This document shows positions 1-8,407 of a DNA stretch of 64,000 bases, one piece after another. The position numbers and the translations under genes were made by a program. The notes beneath the pieces were generated by a model. That model did no database searches. It had not been told where the DNA came from and saw nothing but the letters and a program-made list of their open reading frames with translations. Position 1 is the first letter of the stretch, and the number at the start of each line of letters is the position of its first letter. Origin of the DNA: Natronolimnobius sp. AArcel1 (lineage in GTDB: Archaea > Halobacteriota > Halobacteria > Halobacteriales > Natrialbaceae); assembly GCF_011043775.1 (NCBI RefSeq), contig NZ_JAAKXY010000002.1, positions 62,001-126,000 of the forward strand, given 5' to 3'.

Positions 1-340
1 CCGCCTTGGCGCGGTAGGTTGCCTCCGACTCGTCGATTGCACCCGGTCGTCCGTAGCCTGACTCGAGGTCGAGATCATCGTAGTTCAGCCGCTCGTGGAC
101 GCGCGTGACGAACTCAGTGAAATCGAACTGCTGGCCGTGGTCGGCCGCGAGCAGGTAGCGGTCGACCTCCATCGGGAGCGGGCTCGCGATATCGGTTGCG
201 CCACCCTCGTTGACCCGTTCGCCGAGGGTTACGAGGACCGCGCGTGTCGTTCGAACGGCTTCGGCCTGCGTGCCGGCTTCGATGCGATGCTGTACCTCGC
301 CCATGAAATCAGTGTAGCTCGTGCTCGTGTCTGTGCCCAT
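1..340 (-). CDS. DUF2267 domain protein (partial, runs off the left edge)
   Basis: The first 113 codons of a minus-strand gene are visible, starting at the ATG at 338-340. The segment GGTGAG four bases upstream can serve as a ribosome binding site and supports this start. The translation contains EAVRTTRAVLVTLGERV, then PLPMEVDRYLL and FTEFVTRVHERL, which is the pattern of DUF2267 proteins: helical, cytoplasmic proteins of unknown function that are common in haloarchaea. The 3' end lies outside the window, so length and any second domain copy cannot be judged. The family assignment is by recognition of the repeated TRAVLxTLGER-like helix; the function is unknown. Confidence 0.75.
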   Translation of the reverse strand, partial: MGTDTSTSYTDFMGEVQHRIEAGTQAEAVRTTRAVLVTLGERVNEGGATDIASPLPMEVDRYLLAADHGQQFDFTEFVTRVHERLNYDDLDLESGYGRPGAIDESEATYRAKA

Positions 341-442
341 CTGACTCACCAAGACGTACCCGACTGTGATGGGTCCAGGCGACAAAGGCCCAGCACCCGA
401 ATTCGCAAGCGTCCCGTCGACGGTCGCCACAGCGACCTGCGG

Positions 443-1189
443 CTACAGCAACAGTGCAACGCCGAGTACGACCGCAAGCAGCCCACCGGCCAGCCAGAGT
501 GCAGCCGGTTTCGCCAGCAGTCGAGCCGCGCCATCCTGACACGAATCGCCGATGACGAAGACGGGCGTCTCCGGCCCGTCTTCGATAACCGCGCTCACGT
601 CACGCATTGTCTCGCGTGCGTCCACATCGTAGCGCGATTGGCCGAGTACGTACACGTCTCCGCCCGGCTCGAGGCGGCGCTCGTAGTATCGGCGGTCGTT
701 GCCAGTCGCAATCTCGACGACGTGTAGGTCGACACTCGTGTTTTCGGACTCGAGATCGGAGTGGTGCTCGAGAAACTCCCGAACCCGGTCGGGTTCGGCC
801 TCGCCACCATCGACGTCGATCCGGTCGACCGTCGAGAGTGCGAACTCGCCTGCGGAGGGGTTGACCCGAATACTTGCAGTGTCGTCCTCGAGTCGAAACG
901 GAACCCCGCCGGCTCCCTCGTCGACGGTGTTCCACGAGGAGTTCTTCCCGCTCGACTGGAGTTCTTCAACTTCGTACTCGTAGACCAGACACGGCTTTCC
1001 GGTCAGTGGACCCTCACTCGGGCTGGTAATCGGTGTTGCCGTCCCCTCGAGTTCGACTGGCCCCTCAGCGCGTTCGACCGAGAGAACATCGTCGGTGTCG
1101 CCGCGATAGACGTGGTAGGCGGGACGGAGACGAAATCCGCCGTAGATCATTGCACAAAGACCGAGGAGGACGAACAGGGAACCAGCCAT
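443..1189 (-). CDS. GIDE-like membrane protein
   Basis: A 248-residue protein with a hydrophobic segment at the N terminus (about residues 2-20) and another at the extreme C terminus (about 224-248). The soluble part between them carries VELEGTATPI near residue 45 and CLVYEYEVEE near residue 67, typical of the GIDE domain (the part of mammalian MUL1/MAPL between its membrane helices). No RING finger is present, as is usual for archaeal members. The soluble domain probably lies on one side of the membrane between the two anchors. The role in archaea is not known. It is transcribed away from the amidohydrolase gene end by 50 bases and could share its transcript. Confidence 0.65.
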   Translation of the reverse strand: MAGSLFVLLGLCAMIYGGFRLRPAYHVYRGDTDDVLSVERAEGPVELEGTATPITSPSEGPLTGKPCLVYEYEVEELQSSGKNSSWNTVDEGAGGVPFRLEDDTASIRVNPSAGEFALSTVDRIDVDGGEAEPDRVREFLEHHSDLESENTSVDLHVVEIATGNDRRYYERRLEPGGDVYVLGQSRYDVDARETMRDVSAVIEDGPETPVFVIGDSCQDGAARLLAKPAALWLAGGLLAVVLGVALLL

Positions 1190-1239
1190 CGCCCACTAGT
1201 TGAAATATTGATGCGATAAGCGTGACGGTTCGAAATTCG

Positions 1240-2856
1240 CTACTCGCGCTCGAAAACGACCTCGCCGTCGACAGCTGTCAGTGCCACATCGATGTCCTCG
1301 ATTCGCTCCGGCTGATCCCACGGTGACGTCTCGAGGACGACGAAATCGGCTCGTTTGCCGACTTCGAGCGTCCCCAGTCGGTCCTCATCGAATCCGGCGT
1401 AGGCTGCACCACGAGTGTACGCACGCAGCGCCTCAGTCACCGACAGTCGCTGGTCTTCAGACGGCGCGTTGACGGCGTGGTGGACGCCAAACAGCGGGCC
1501 GAGTGGCATCCCATCCGAGCCAAACGCCAGCGGCACGCCGGCCTCGAGCACGCGCCCGAGTGGATTTGATTGCTCGCGGCGCTCGCGGCCGAGTCGCTGA
1601 TCGTACAGCCCGCCCTCGTCCGCCCAGCGGTGGAAGTTCGGCTGCATCGAGGCGACGATTCCTGCGTCGGCCATGCGCTCGAGTTGGTCGTCCGTCACGA
1701 GTTCGGCGTGTTCGATCCGGTGGCGACTCTCTGCAGGGTTGGCGGTGTCCTCGAGCGCCGAGAGCGTCTCCTCGATTGCCTCGTCGCCGATGGCGTGGAC
1801 GGAGAGCTGATAGCCCGCGTTGTCAGCTTGGTCGACGATAGTGGAGAGTTCCGTGGGGTCGACGACCCACTGGCCGGTCGTCGGTTCACCGTCGTCCGAA
1901 TTGGAGTTTCCATCCGCATCCGTATTCGCGTCTATGTACGGTTCGCGGAGTTTCGCCGTCCGGCTCCCGATGCTGCCATCCGAGAAGGACTTGATCGCAC
2001 CCGTCTGGACGCGGCCGTTGCCCGCGTTCGTGACGAGTCCCGCTTTTGAGAGCGCCTCGAGATAGTCGCTCCAGTAGTCGATTCGGACGCGAATCGGCAA
2101 CTCGCCAGCGGCCGCGAGTTCGCGGTAGACGCGCGGGCTCGTGTCGCTTCGAACCTTGTCGTGGACGCCGGTGACGCCGCGTTCGAGGGCGTACTCGGCC
2201 GCAGCTGAGAGCAGGTCGCGCATCTGCTCGCGGTCGGCTGCCACCTCGCGGCGAACGACTTCCGCGGCGTCTTCGACCGCGATGCCAACCGGCTCGCCGT
2301 CTTCGTAGGCGAGATCCGAGTCGGGAAGGTCGTCGTCGAGTCGCTCGAGTGCGACCGAGTTCAACGAGACGGTGTGGAGATCGACGCGCAGGGCAGCCAC
2401 CGGGCGCGTCTCGCTGACAGCATCGAGGTCGACGCGTGTGAGTCGATGGCCATGGCCGTCCCAGGCGCTCTCGTCGTAGCCAAAGCCGATGATCCAGTCG
2501 TCGGGACTCTCGTCGGTGTCAGCGTCAGCCCCAGCCGCATTCGCCGTCCGGTCGGCTTCTGCAGCGAGCAACTCGAGACAGTCGTCTGCGCTTGTCGCGG
2601 CCGACAGGTCGGCGTGAACGAGGTGCTGACCCAACTGCTCCATGTGGGTATGGGCGTCGATAAATCCCGGGAGGACGACGCGCCCGCCGCAGTCGATTAC
2701 GTCAGTCTCGACGCCGTTGAGAAACTCGAGTTCGAAGGCGTCGCCGAGACGGACAATCTCGCCATCGCGGATGGCCATCGCCTCGAAGACCGTGTCGGGG
2801 TCGCTCAGCGTGTGAATCTCGGCGTTCGTCACCAGCCGGTCGGCGGCCGCAGTCAT
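1240..2856 (-). CDS. Amidohydrolase family 3 (YtcJ-like) protein
   Basis: A 538-residue metal-dependent hydrolase of the YtcJ/AepA type, which removes amide or related groups from unknown substrates in the cytoplasm. After a short beta domain the metal-binding HxH motif appears in PGFIDAHTHMEQ (about residues 63-74). Further metal-site segments are HAIGDEAIEE and HRIEHAELV in the second half, and FGSDGMPLGP near the C terminus. The reading frame stays open 75 codons further upstream, but that extension is basic and serine-rich, unlike a haloarchaeal protein; the ATG at 2854-2856, giving MTAAADRLVTNAEI, matches the family's usual N terminus. The gene is divergent from the small membrane protein at 2975. 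The substrate cannot be told from sequence. Confidence 0.85.
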   Translation of the reverse strand: MTAAADRLVTNAEIHTLSDPDTVFEAMAIRDGEIVRLGDAFELEFLNGVETDVIDCGGRVVLPGFIDAHTHMEQLGQHLVHADLSAATSADDCLELLAAEADRTANAAGADADTDESPDDWIIGFGYDESAWDGHGHRLTRVDLDAVSETRPVAALRVDLHTVSLNSVALERLDDDLPDSDLAYEDGEPVGIAVEDAAEVVRREVAADREQMRDLLSAAAEYALERGVTGVHDKVRSDTSPRVYRELAAAGELPIRVRIDYWSDYLEALSKAGLVTNAGNGRVQTGAIKSFSDGSIGSRTAKLREPYIDANTDADGNSNSDDGEPTTGQWVVDPTELSTIVDQADNAGYQLSVHAIGDEAIEETLSALEDTANPAESRHRIEHAELVTDDQLERMADAGIVASMQPNFHRWADEGGLYDQRLGRERREQSNPLGRVLEAGVPLAFGSDGMPLGPLFGVHHAVNAPSEDQRLSVTEALRAYTRGAAYAGFDEDRLGTLEVGKRADFVVLETSPWDQPERIEDIDVALTAVDGEVVFERE

Positions 2857-2974
2857 ACCCGAACAGGCTCGCTCGAGGGGCAAAATCGTTCGGTTCGCCA
2901 CCGTGTGAATCGACCCTCGCTGCGCTCGAGTGCTGGGAGAAAGACAGATACGACAGCTGTGCGAACAGTTTCGT

Positions 2975-3400
2975 ATGTCTGCTCGTGAAAATCTCGTTAT
3001 TCTCAGCTCACTCGCCCTCCTCGTTGTGCTCGTGCTCGTTGGGCTCCCGCTGCTCGAGGACATGACTGGGTTTTCCATCAACGCCTACCCGCTTCCGGGA
3101 TTCCTCCTTGTGACCGGGCTCGCCATTGTCCTGCCACAGCTGTATCTGGCCAGCACCGACACTGCGGTCTCTCCTCGGAGCAGGGTCCGGTTCGCCGTCA
3201 TCGCGACCGGCATCTTCGCACTGGGGTTCGCCGGCGGGACGTACCCCGAAGCAGCGCTCGAGGCTCCACTCGAGAATCTCGAGTCGCTACAGGGGCTGGT
3301 GATTCTCGTGATCGGCGCTGGCGCGTTTCTGGGGCTGGTCTGCTACGAGTTCCTCGCCGGTTTTCGGTCCGAGTCCACCGATGGCGACTCGAGTGCGTAA
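2975..3400 (+). CDS. Four-helix membrane protein, unknown
   Basis: A 141-residue protein with four predicted membrane segments (about residues 5-25, 35-55, 68-88 and 103-128) and a short serine- and acid-rich tail. I do not recognise the family. The frame is open 15 codons upstream, but MSARENLVIL directly precedes the first helix and is the more natural start. It lies 75 bases ahead of hmgA on the same strand, although hmgA seems to have its own TATA box, so co-transcription is not required. Nothing indicates a transported substrate or an enzyme activity. Confidence 0.7.
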   Translation: MSARENLVILSSLALLVVLVLVGLPLLEDMTGFSINAYPLPGFLLVTGLAIVLPQLYLASTDTAVSPRSRVRFAVIATGIFALGFAGGTYPEAALEAPLENLESLQGLVILVIGAGAFLGLVCYEFLAGFRSESTDGDSSA

Positions 3401-3443
3401 CGAGTCGAACAGTCGCGGGCGTACTCTCGAGACTGATCAGCAA

Positions 3444-3452
3444 CGCTTAGGG
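3444..3452 (+). promoter_or_regulatory. TATA-like box ahead of hmgA
   Basis: The sequence CGCTTAGGG is centred about 28 bases before the hmgA ATG. That is the distance expected between an archaeal TATA box and a start site lying at the initiation codon, so hmgA would be leaderless. Called by position and AT content only. Confidence 0.4.
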
Positions 3453-3475
3453 ACGGCCACTGTGTCCCTCGAACC

Positions 3476-4702
3476 ATGACTAGCGCTACGGATCTCGCCG
3501 ACAAGTTACAGGACGGCGACCTTCGACTCTACGAACTCGAGGAACACACCGACGCGGACACGGCGGCCGAGGCGCGCCGCCTGTTCGTCGAGCGCGAGAC
3601 GGGAACCGACCTCGAGGCAGTGGGCGACTACACGTTCCCCGCCGAGCAGGCCGAACCGAACATCGAGAACATGATCGGCGCGGCGCAGGTGCCGATGGGC
3701 GTCGTCGGCCCCGTCGCAGTCGATGGCAGCGCGGCCGATGGCGACCACTACCTGCCGCTTGCGACGACCGAGGGCGCGCTCTTGGCCTCCGTCAATCGAG
3801 GACTCTCAGTGATCCGCTCGTCGGGCGGCGCAGACGCCCGCGTGACGAAAAACGGGATGACACGCGCGCCTGTCTTCCGCGTCGACGGCGTGGCTGAAGC
3901 CGCCGAGGTCGTCGAGTGGGTTGAAGACAACCTCGAGACGCTGCGCGAGGCCGCCGAATCGACGACCAGCCACGGCGAGTTGCTCGGCGTCGAACCCTAC
4001 GTCGTCGGCGACTCGGTCTACCTGCGATTCGCCTACGACACGAAGGACGCGATGGGAATGAACATGGTCACTATCGCGACCGGCGCGGCCTGCGAGGTCG
4101 TCGAGCAGGAGACGCCAGCCGACCTCGTCGCCCTTTCTGGAAACCTCTGTTCCGATAAGAAACCCGCTGCCGTCAACGCCGTCGAAGGCCGCGGGCGCTC
4201 CGTGACGGCCGATGTGGTGATTCCGGGCGAACTGCTCGAGGAGCGACTCCACACGACCGCCGAGGCCATCGTCGAGGCCAACACGCGCAAGAACCTCACG
4301 GGCAGCGCCAAAGCCGGCAGTCTCGGCTTCAACGCGCACGCGGCAAATGTCGTCGCCGCTGCCTTCCTCGCGACCGGCCAGGACGAAGCTCAGGTCGTCG
4401 AAGGCGCGAACGCGATTACGACGATGGATACACGCGAGGGAGAAAACGGTGCGACCGACCTCTACGCCAGTGTCTCAATCGCCTCGCTCGAGGTCGGGAC
4501 CGTCGGCGGCGGGACGAAACTACCGACACAAGCCGAAGCACTCGACGTCCTCGGACTGCGCGGTGGCGGCGATCCAGCGGGCTCGAACGCCGACGCACTG
4601 GCCGAGATCATCACCGTGGGCGCACTCGCGGGCGAACTGTCCTTGCTCGCGGCGCTCTCGTCGCGACACCTGGCCAGCGCTCACGAAGATCTCGGACGCT
4701 GA
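3476..4702 (+). CDS. hmgA: 3-hydroxy-3-methylglutaryl-CoA reductase (class I)
   Basis: A 408-residue enzyme that reduces HMG-CoA to mevalonate with NADPH, the committed step towards the isoprenoid ether lipids of archaea, and the target of statins used as selection in haloarchaea. Visible motifs are ENMIGAAQVPMGVVGPV (about residues 64-80), the catalytic glutamate in TTEGALLASVNRG (Glu99), the NADPH-binding DAMGMNMVTIATG (Asp191 onward), the lysine in CSDKKPA (about 226-232), and the catalytic histidine in the C-terminal SAHEDLGR (His403). Length and lack of membrane helices fit archaeal class-I enzymes. Its stop codon abuts the stop of the convergent gene at 4703 with no base between them. 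Confidence 0.97.
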   Translation: MTSATDLADKLQDGDLRLYELEEHTDADTAAEARRLFVERETGTDLEAVGDYTFPAEQAEPNIENMIGAAQVPMGVVGPVAVDGSAADGDHYLPLATTEGALLASVNRGLSVIRSSGGADARVTKNGMTRAPVFRVDGVAEAAEVVEWVEDNLETLREAAESTTSHGELLGVEPYVVGDSVYLRFAYDTKDAMGMNMVTIATGAACEVVEQETPADLVALSGNLCSDKKPAAVNAVEGRGRSVTADVVIPGELLEERLHTTAEAIVEANTRKNLTGSAKAGSLGFNAHAANVVAAAFLATGQDEAQVVEGANAITTMDTREGENGATDLYASVSIASLEVGTVGGGTKLPTQAEALDVLGLRGGGDPAGSNADALAEIITVGALAGELSLLAALSSRHLASAHEDLGR

Positions 4703-5059
4703 TCAGGTCGCTGCTGACTCCCGTTCGTTGCCCGCCCGGATCGTCAGTACGGCAATCGTAATGCCACTGCCCATCAGTACGAGCAAGCCAACGAGCGCCT
4801 GAAACCCGTCCGTTGCGAGCAAAAAGACCGACAGTCCGACCGCGGCACCGCCATGAGCGAGTGCGAACGGTCGCCGGCCGTATGCACCGTGAAGGAGTGC
4901 CACGGCGGCGAACGTCCCCGCAAAGACCCACATTGCAAGTGTCGTCGCCTCGAGTCCGAAAATTGTCTGGTTAATAAAGATGCCGTAGCCATAGAGTGCG
5001 AACGCGATCACCGATCCGACGCCGATTGTCTCCGCCTGAACATCCACCACTTCGGCCAT
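4703..5059 (-). CDS. Small four-helix membrane protein
   Basis: A 118-residue, strongly hydrophobic protein with four likely membrane helices (about 12-30, 36-55, 66-84 and 88-107) and a short charged C terminus. It looks like one of the small haloarchaea-only membrane families of unknown function. It is the last gene of a minus-strand run that continues upstream through the zinc-ribbon protein (68-base gap) and the histidine kinase. Its stop codon touches the stop of hmgA, so the two transcripts must overlap. Confidence 0.7.
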   Translation of the reverse strand: MAEVVDVQAETIGVGSVIAFALYGYGIFINQTIFGLEATTLAMWVFAGTFAAVALLHGAYGRRPFALAHGGAAVGLSVFLLATDGFQALVGLLVLMGSGITIAVLTIRAGNERESAAT

Positions 5060-5127
5060 TGCGCCGCTATTCTGGCGCTCGAGGCAAAGTGTTACCGTTC
5101 GCTCGTCGGCTCGTCGGCTGGCCCCAT

Positions 5128-5652
5128 TCAGAGCAATCGATACCGACCGCGGCTCTCACTGGCCTCACCGCGTCGTGTGAGTTTCTCGAGGCCGTCTTGC
5201 ACGTCGTCCGCGGAGACACCGCGCTCGCCCGCGTACTCGATCACCTCGGCTTCGGTCGGGCGCTCGAGGTCTCGCAGTGCTTGCTGGATGATCTCTTTCT
5301 TGCTGCCACTTCGGGTTGGCCCGCGTGGGTCGCGTTCGCCTGCGGCATCGACTTCATTTACGTCGAGACCAGACTCCTCGAGATATTCGTCATCGTCGAT
5401 CACGCCATCAGAAACGTCGTCCTCGAGCGTCCCGAACGAATCGAGTTCGGCGAAGGCATCGCCGTGGCCCTGCCGATTGGCGAGCATCGAGGCGCGGACG
5501 TCTCGAGCGTGGTCGGCGTCCTCGGTCTCGACGAACTTCTTGCGTCTCTTATAAGGGCGTCGCGAGCCACAGCGAGGGCACTGTGTGGTCTCCGAACGGC
5601 CCTCGATAATCCAGAGATTTGAACACTCGCTACAGCCGACGACGGCGTACAT
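5128..5652 (-). CDS. Zinc-ribbon and winged-helix protein (DUF5817-like)
   Basis: A 174-residue protein. The N terminus has two cysteine pairs, CSEC (about residues 7-10) and CPRC (about 25-28), forming a zinc ribbon, followed by a basic KRRKKF stretch. A long acidic linker leads to a C-terminal helical part (about 115-174) with IIQQALRDLERPTEAEVIEY and a TRRGEASESRGRYRLL wing, which reads as a winged helix. This combination matches haloarchaeal DUF5817 proteins. A nucleic-acid-binding role is likely from the two domains, but no target is known. It follows the histidine kinase by 27 bases on the same strand and may be co-transcribed. Confidence 0.75.
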   Translation of the reverse strand: MYAVVGCSECSNLWIIEGRSETTQCPRCGSRRPYKRRKKFVETEDADHARDVRASMLANRQGHGDAFAELDSFGTLEDDVSDGVIDDDEYLEESGLDVNEVDAAGERDPRGPTRSGSKKEIIQQALRDLERPTEAEVIEYAGERGVSADDVQDGLEKLTRRGEASESRGRYRLL

Positions 5653-5679
5653 GCTCGCACGATACGTCCGAATCGATGT

Positions 5680-7662
5680 TCACGTTTCGGTCTCGACTGA
5701 CGGTGTCGTGGAAACAACCGGGAGTTCAATTCGGAAGATGCTTCCCGTCGGATGGTTGTCCTGAATCTCGATCTCGCCGTCGAACTGGTCGACTAACGTC
5801 TGGACGAGGTGCAACCCCAGTCCAGTTCCAGGGCTCTCGAGTCCCTTTTCGCCGCGGCCAAACACGTCGTCCTTGCGAGCATCAGGAATGCCTGGCCCGT
5901 TGTCCGCAACGCTAATCATGACGGTTTCGCTATCATGGTTGATTGAAACCTCAACATCTGGCAGGTCAGAATCGTTGTGGACAACGGCGTTCTCGAGGAG
6001 GTTACGAATCACTGACTCGAGCATGTCGTTTGCGAGTACGTGTGGCGCTGTGGCAAGCCCGTAGACCGTAATTGCGGCTGAGTCGTACCGTGAGCGGACG
6101 GTTTCGACTGCCGACGTGACGACCTGTTTGATCGAGACAAGTTGCTGATTGTTGCCACGCCCGAGCATCGCCTCTGTAAGGCTGCGTGCGGTTTCAGTCA
6201 GTTCGATGGCATCACTGGCCGAACCGTGGATCTCGTTGAGATGGTATGCCCCTTCTGAATCAACGTGGTCCTCGAGCAAGCGGGCGCGACCGCGGACGAC
6301 TTGCATATCGTTTCGCAGATCGTGGCGAACGACCTGATTCAGGATCTCGAGTTTGTCCCGTGTCTCTTGGAGGTCTCGGTTGTGGTCCCGCTGATCGGTG
6401 ACGTCTCGTGCGGAAACGACCATCGAGGTCGGCGCACCCGAATCGTCGGTCACGGGTCGAATCGTCCCGCTAACGCGTCTCGTCTCGCCATTGCCGATTG
6501 GATTGTCGACCACATACTCAACGTACTCGCCCCCTGCGGCCCGTTCGACCCACTCTTTGACTCGCGCTTGCATGTCATCTGACCACCACGGCGTCTCCCA
6601 AAACGGCGTGTCGACAACCTCCTCGTGTGTCACATTGACGTACTTGAGAGCGGCCTGATTTGCCTGCAGTAACGTGCCATCAAGTTCGAGCAGGCCAACG
6701 AGCATTTCTGGGTCCTCGAAGACGGCTTCGAATCGGCGCTGATTCCGCCGAAGCCGTAATTGGCGTCCACGTCGCTCAGTGACATCGGTGAAGAATCCCT
6801 CGAGCGCCTCGAGACTTCCGTCCTCGGCGTAAATGCCCTGTCCGCGTTCCCAGATCCACTTTGTCGCACCTGTTTTCGTTTCGATCCGATAGGAGACTTC
6901 GTAGGGTTCGCCCGACTCGAGTGCGGTCTGGACGTCATCCCAAGCAGACTCGCGGTCAGCCGGATGGATCAAGTCCTCGCCGACGACGACTTCACCGCTT
7001 TCGAGTTGGGCGCCGGTGTAGCCGGTGATTTCCTCGCAGGTCCCTTCGACAACCTCCATCGGCCAGGCCGAGTCATTCCGACAGCGATAGACTACGCCGG
7101 GAAGGTTGTCGATCAATGTGTCCTGGCGGACGTTCTGGCCACCGTCTGCTTGCGGCGTGTCTGGTACCGAGTCCCGGTAAATTGATCCAGGAGCGTGTGG
7201 CGACAGGATAGTCCGATACTGTGTCGGTGTCGCCGCGTTTCGGTGCTGGGTGAGCGCCCCCTGAATCCGACTCGAGAGCACATCGAAATGAATACTAGAC
7301 GCTGCATCTACAGCGTCGTCATCATCTGGAGCGCCGTCCCAGTGGAGAGAGTCCGCTACGCCCGCCTCGAGTGCAGTTTCGACCGCATCGGAGCCATTGG
7401 TACGCGTAAGTAACACCGTCGGAATCTGAGCGGCGGCCTCGACGACTGGACGCACATCCTCACCACCACACGCCAACAGCGTCTCGTCAGTTCCGAGCAG
7501 GCAGTCGATAGTGTGACTCTCCTGCAGTCGCTCGAGCACCGCTGCTTCGTCGTGTTCGATGACGACAACAAACTGAGTGTTTGTCCGCCTGAGTCGTGTC
7601 GCGATCGCTTCCCCCAGTACAGTTGGCGCGAAGAGAAGAATATGAATCGATGACCGCACCAT
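5680..7662 (-). CDS. Cytoplasmic PAS-domain sensor histidine kinase with receiver-like N terminus
   Basis: A 660-residue kinase without membrane helices. Order: a receiver-like domain (about 1-130), a PAS/PAC unit (about 182-300, beginning TLIDNLPGVVYRC), a second PAS unit (about 305-425), a HisKA dimerisation helix with the phospho-accepting histidine in VVRHDLRNDMQVV, and a HATPase domain with N box VIRNLLENAVVH, G1 box VADNGPGIP and G2 box SPGTGLGLHLV. The receiver-like domain has Thr58 where the phospho-accepting aspartate should be (IDCLLGTDE), so it probably senses or binds rather than accepting phosphate. It lies 88 bases downstream of the HTR-like and receiver-GAF genes on the same strand and ahead of the zinc-ribbon gene. 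The signal is unknown. Confidence 0.9.
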   Translation of the reverse strand: MVRSSIHILLFAPTVLGEAIATRLRRTNTQFVVVIEHDEAAVLERLQESHTIDCLLGTDETLLACGGEDVRPVVEAAAQIPTVLLTRTNGSDAVETALEAGVADSLHWDGAPDDDDAVDAASSIHFDVLSSRIQGALTQHRNAATPTQYRTILSPHAPGSIYRDSVPDTPQADGGQNVRQDTLIDNLPGVVYRCRNDSAWPMEVVEGTCEEITGYTGAQLESGEVVVGEDLIHPADRESAWDDVQTALESGEPYEVSYRIETKTGATKWIWERGQGIYAEDGSLEALEGFFTDVTERRGRQLRLRRNQRRFEAVFEDPEMLVGLLELDGTLLQANQAALKYVNVTHEEVVDTPFWETPWWSDDMQARVKEWVERAAGGEYVEYVVDNPIGNGETRRVSGTIRPVTDDSGAPTSMVVSARDVTDQRDHNRDLQETRDKLEILNQVVRHDLRNDMQVVRGRARLLEDHVDSEGAYHLNEIHGSASDAIELTETARSLTEAMLGRGNNQQLVSIKQVVTSAVETVRSRYDSAAITVYGLATAPHVLANDMLESVIRNLLENAVVHNDSDLPDVEVSINHDSETVMISVADNGPGIPDARKDDVFGRGEKGLESPGTGLGLHLVQTLVDQFDGEIEIQDNHPTGSIFRIELPVVSTTPSVETET

Positions 7663-7750
7663 TCACAGTGTATTCACTGCGCTTTTGATATTAGTCTTAT
7701 TGCTAACACTGTTTTCTCCACAGTAGACAGATGGTTGGCGCGAACGTATA

Positions 7751-8407
7751 TTAGAGTGACACGTCAAGCGACGAATCGATACCAGACAGGCCAGTCGTCT
7801 GTAACGTTGCCGTCGAACGGGTCACCGATTCGATATCAATGCGGCCGGTGAACGACGTTTCCATTCCAGCCAGCATACTGTCGATATCCGTCTCGAGGTC
7901 GGCACTGGTGTCGAACGCACAGACACCGATGCCGTCACCGCGCCGGAGTTCGGTCAAGAAATTCGAGTTGAGGAATCGATAGACCGAGCGGGCGTCTTCG
8001 ACCTCGTCACACAGCGTCGAGCAGAAGACGATTCCAGTTCGGAATCGGTCGACTGACTGCTGTGCTGTCGCGACCATCGTCGACAGTTCCATCCCGACCG
8101 CTGTCAGATCGCTAAGTGTATCAACAACCTGCAACTCATCGCCGTTGCCACGTCCCTCTGCGGCCAGCACCGACGTGCGTGATCCAGCACCAGTCTTGAC
8201 CGCATCGAGCCCTCGCCGGGCAGCGTGGCCCCGCTGATCCGTCGCGAGGACGACGCTGTGTTCATCTTCCTCGGCGGCCACCAGTCGGGCGAACACCGTT
8301 TTGAGCGCCTTGTGGTCGTCACCAGTGAGCAAAATCGAGGTGCCGCTCTCGAGGCCATCAATCGGCATCGACTCAACGCCAAACGTGTGTGAATTACTGA
8401 GACTCAT
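7751..8407 (-). CDS. HTR-like protein with degenerate RecA-type fold (DUF7504-like)
   Basis: A 218-residue protein of the haloarchaeal HTR-like group, which descends from RecA/KaiC-type ATPases. The strand-loop where a Walker A motif should be reads SILLTGDDHKALKTVF (about residues 24-39) and lacks the GK[ST] triad, so ATP hydrolysis is unlikely. Later strands VVLATDQRG, GIVFCSTLCDEV and GIGVCAFDT match the core strands of that fold. Its ATG overlaps the stop codon of the receiver-GAF gene by four bases, so the two are translationally coupled and probably act in one signalling pathway. Function unknown. Confidence 0.7.
   Translation of the reverse strand: MSLSNSHTFGVESMPIDGLESGTSILLTGDDHKALKTVFARLVAAEEDEHSVVLATDQRGHAARRGLDAVKTGAGSRTSVLAAEGRGNGDELQVVDTLSDLTAVGMELSTMVATAQQSVDRFRTGIVFCSTLCDEVEDARSVYRFLNSNFLTELRRGDGIGVCAFDTSADLETDIDSMLAGMETSFTGRIDIESVTRSTATLQTTGLSGIDSSLDVSL

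Noticed and set aside
95-727. Open plus-strand frame of about 210 codons
   Set aside because: It lies antisense to the DUF2267 and GIDE-like genes, which have clear family motifs; its own product is Arg/His-rich and matches nothing.
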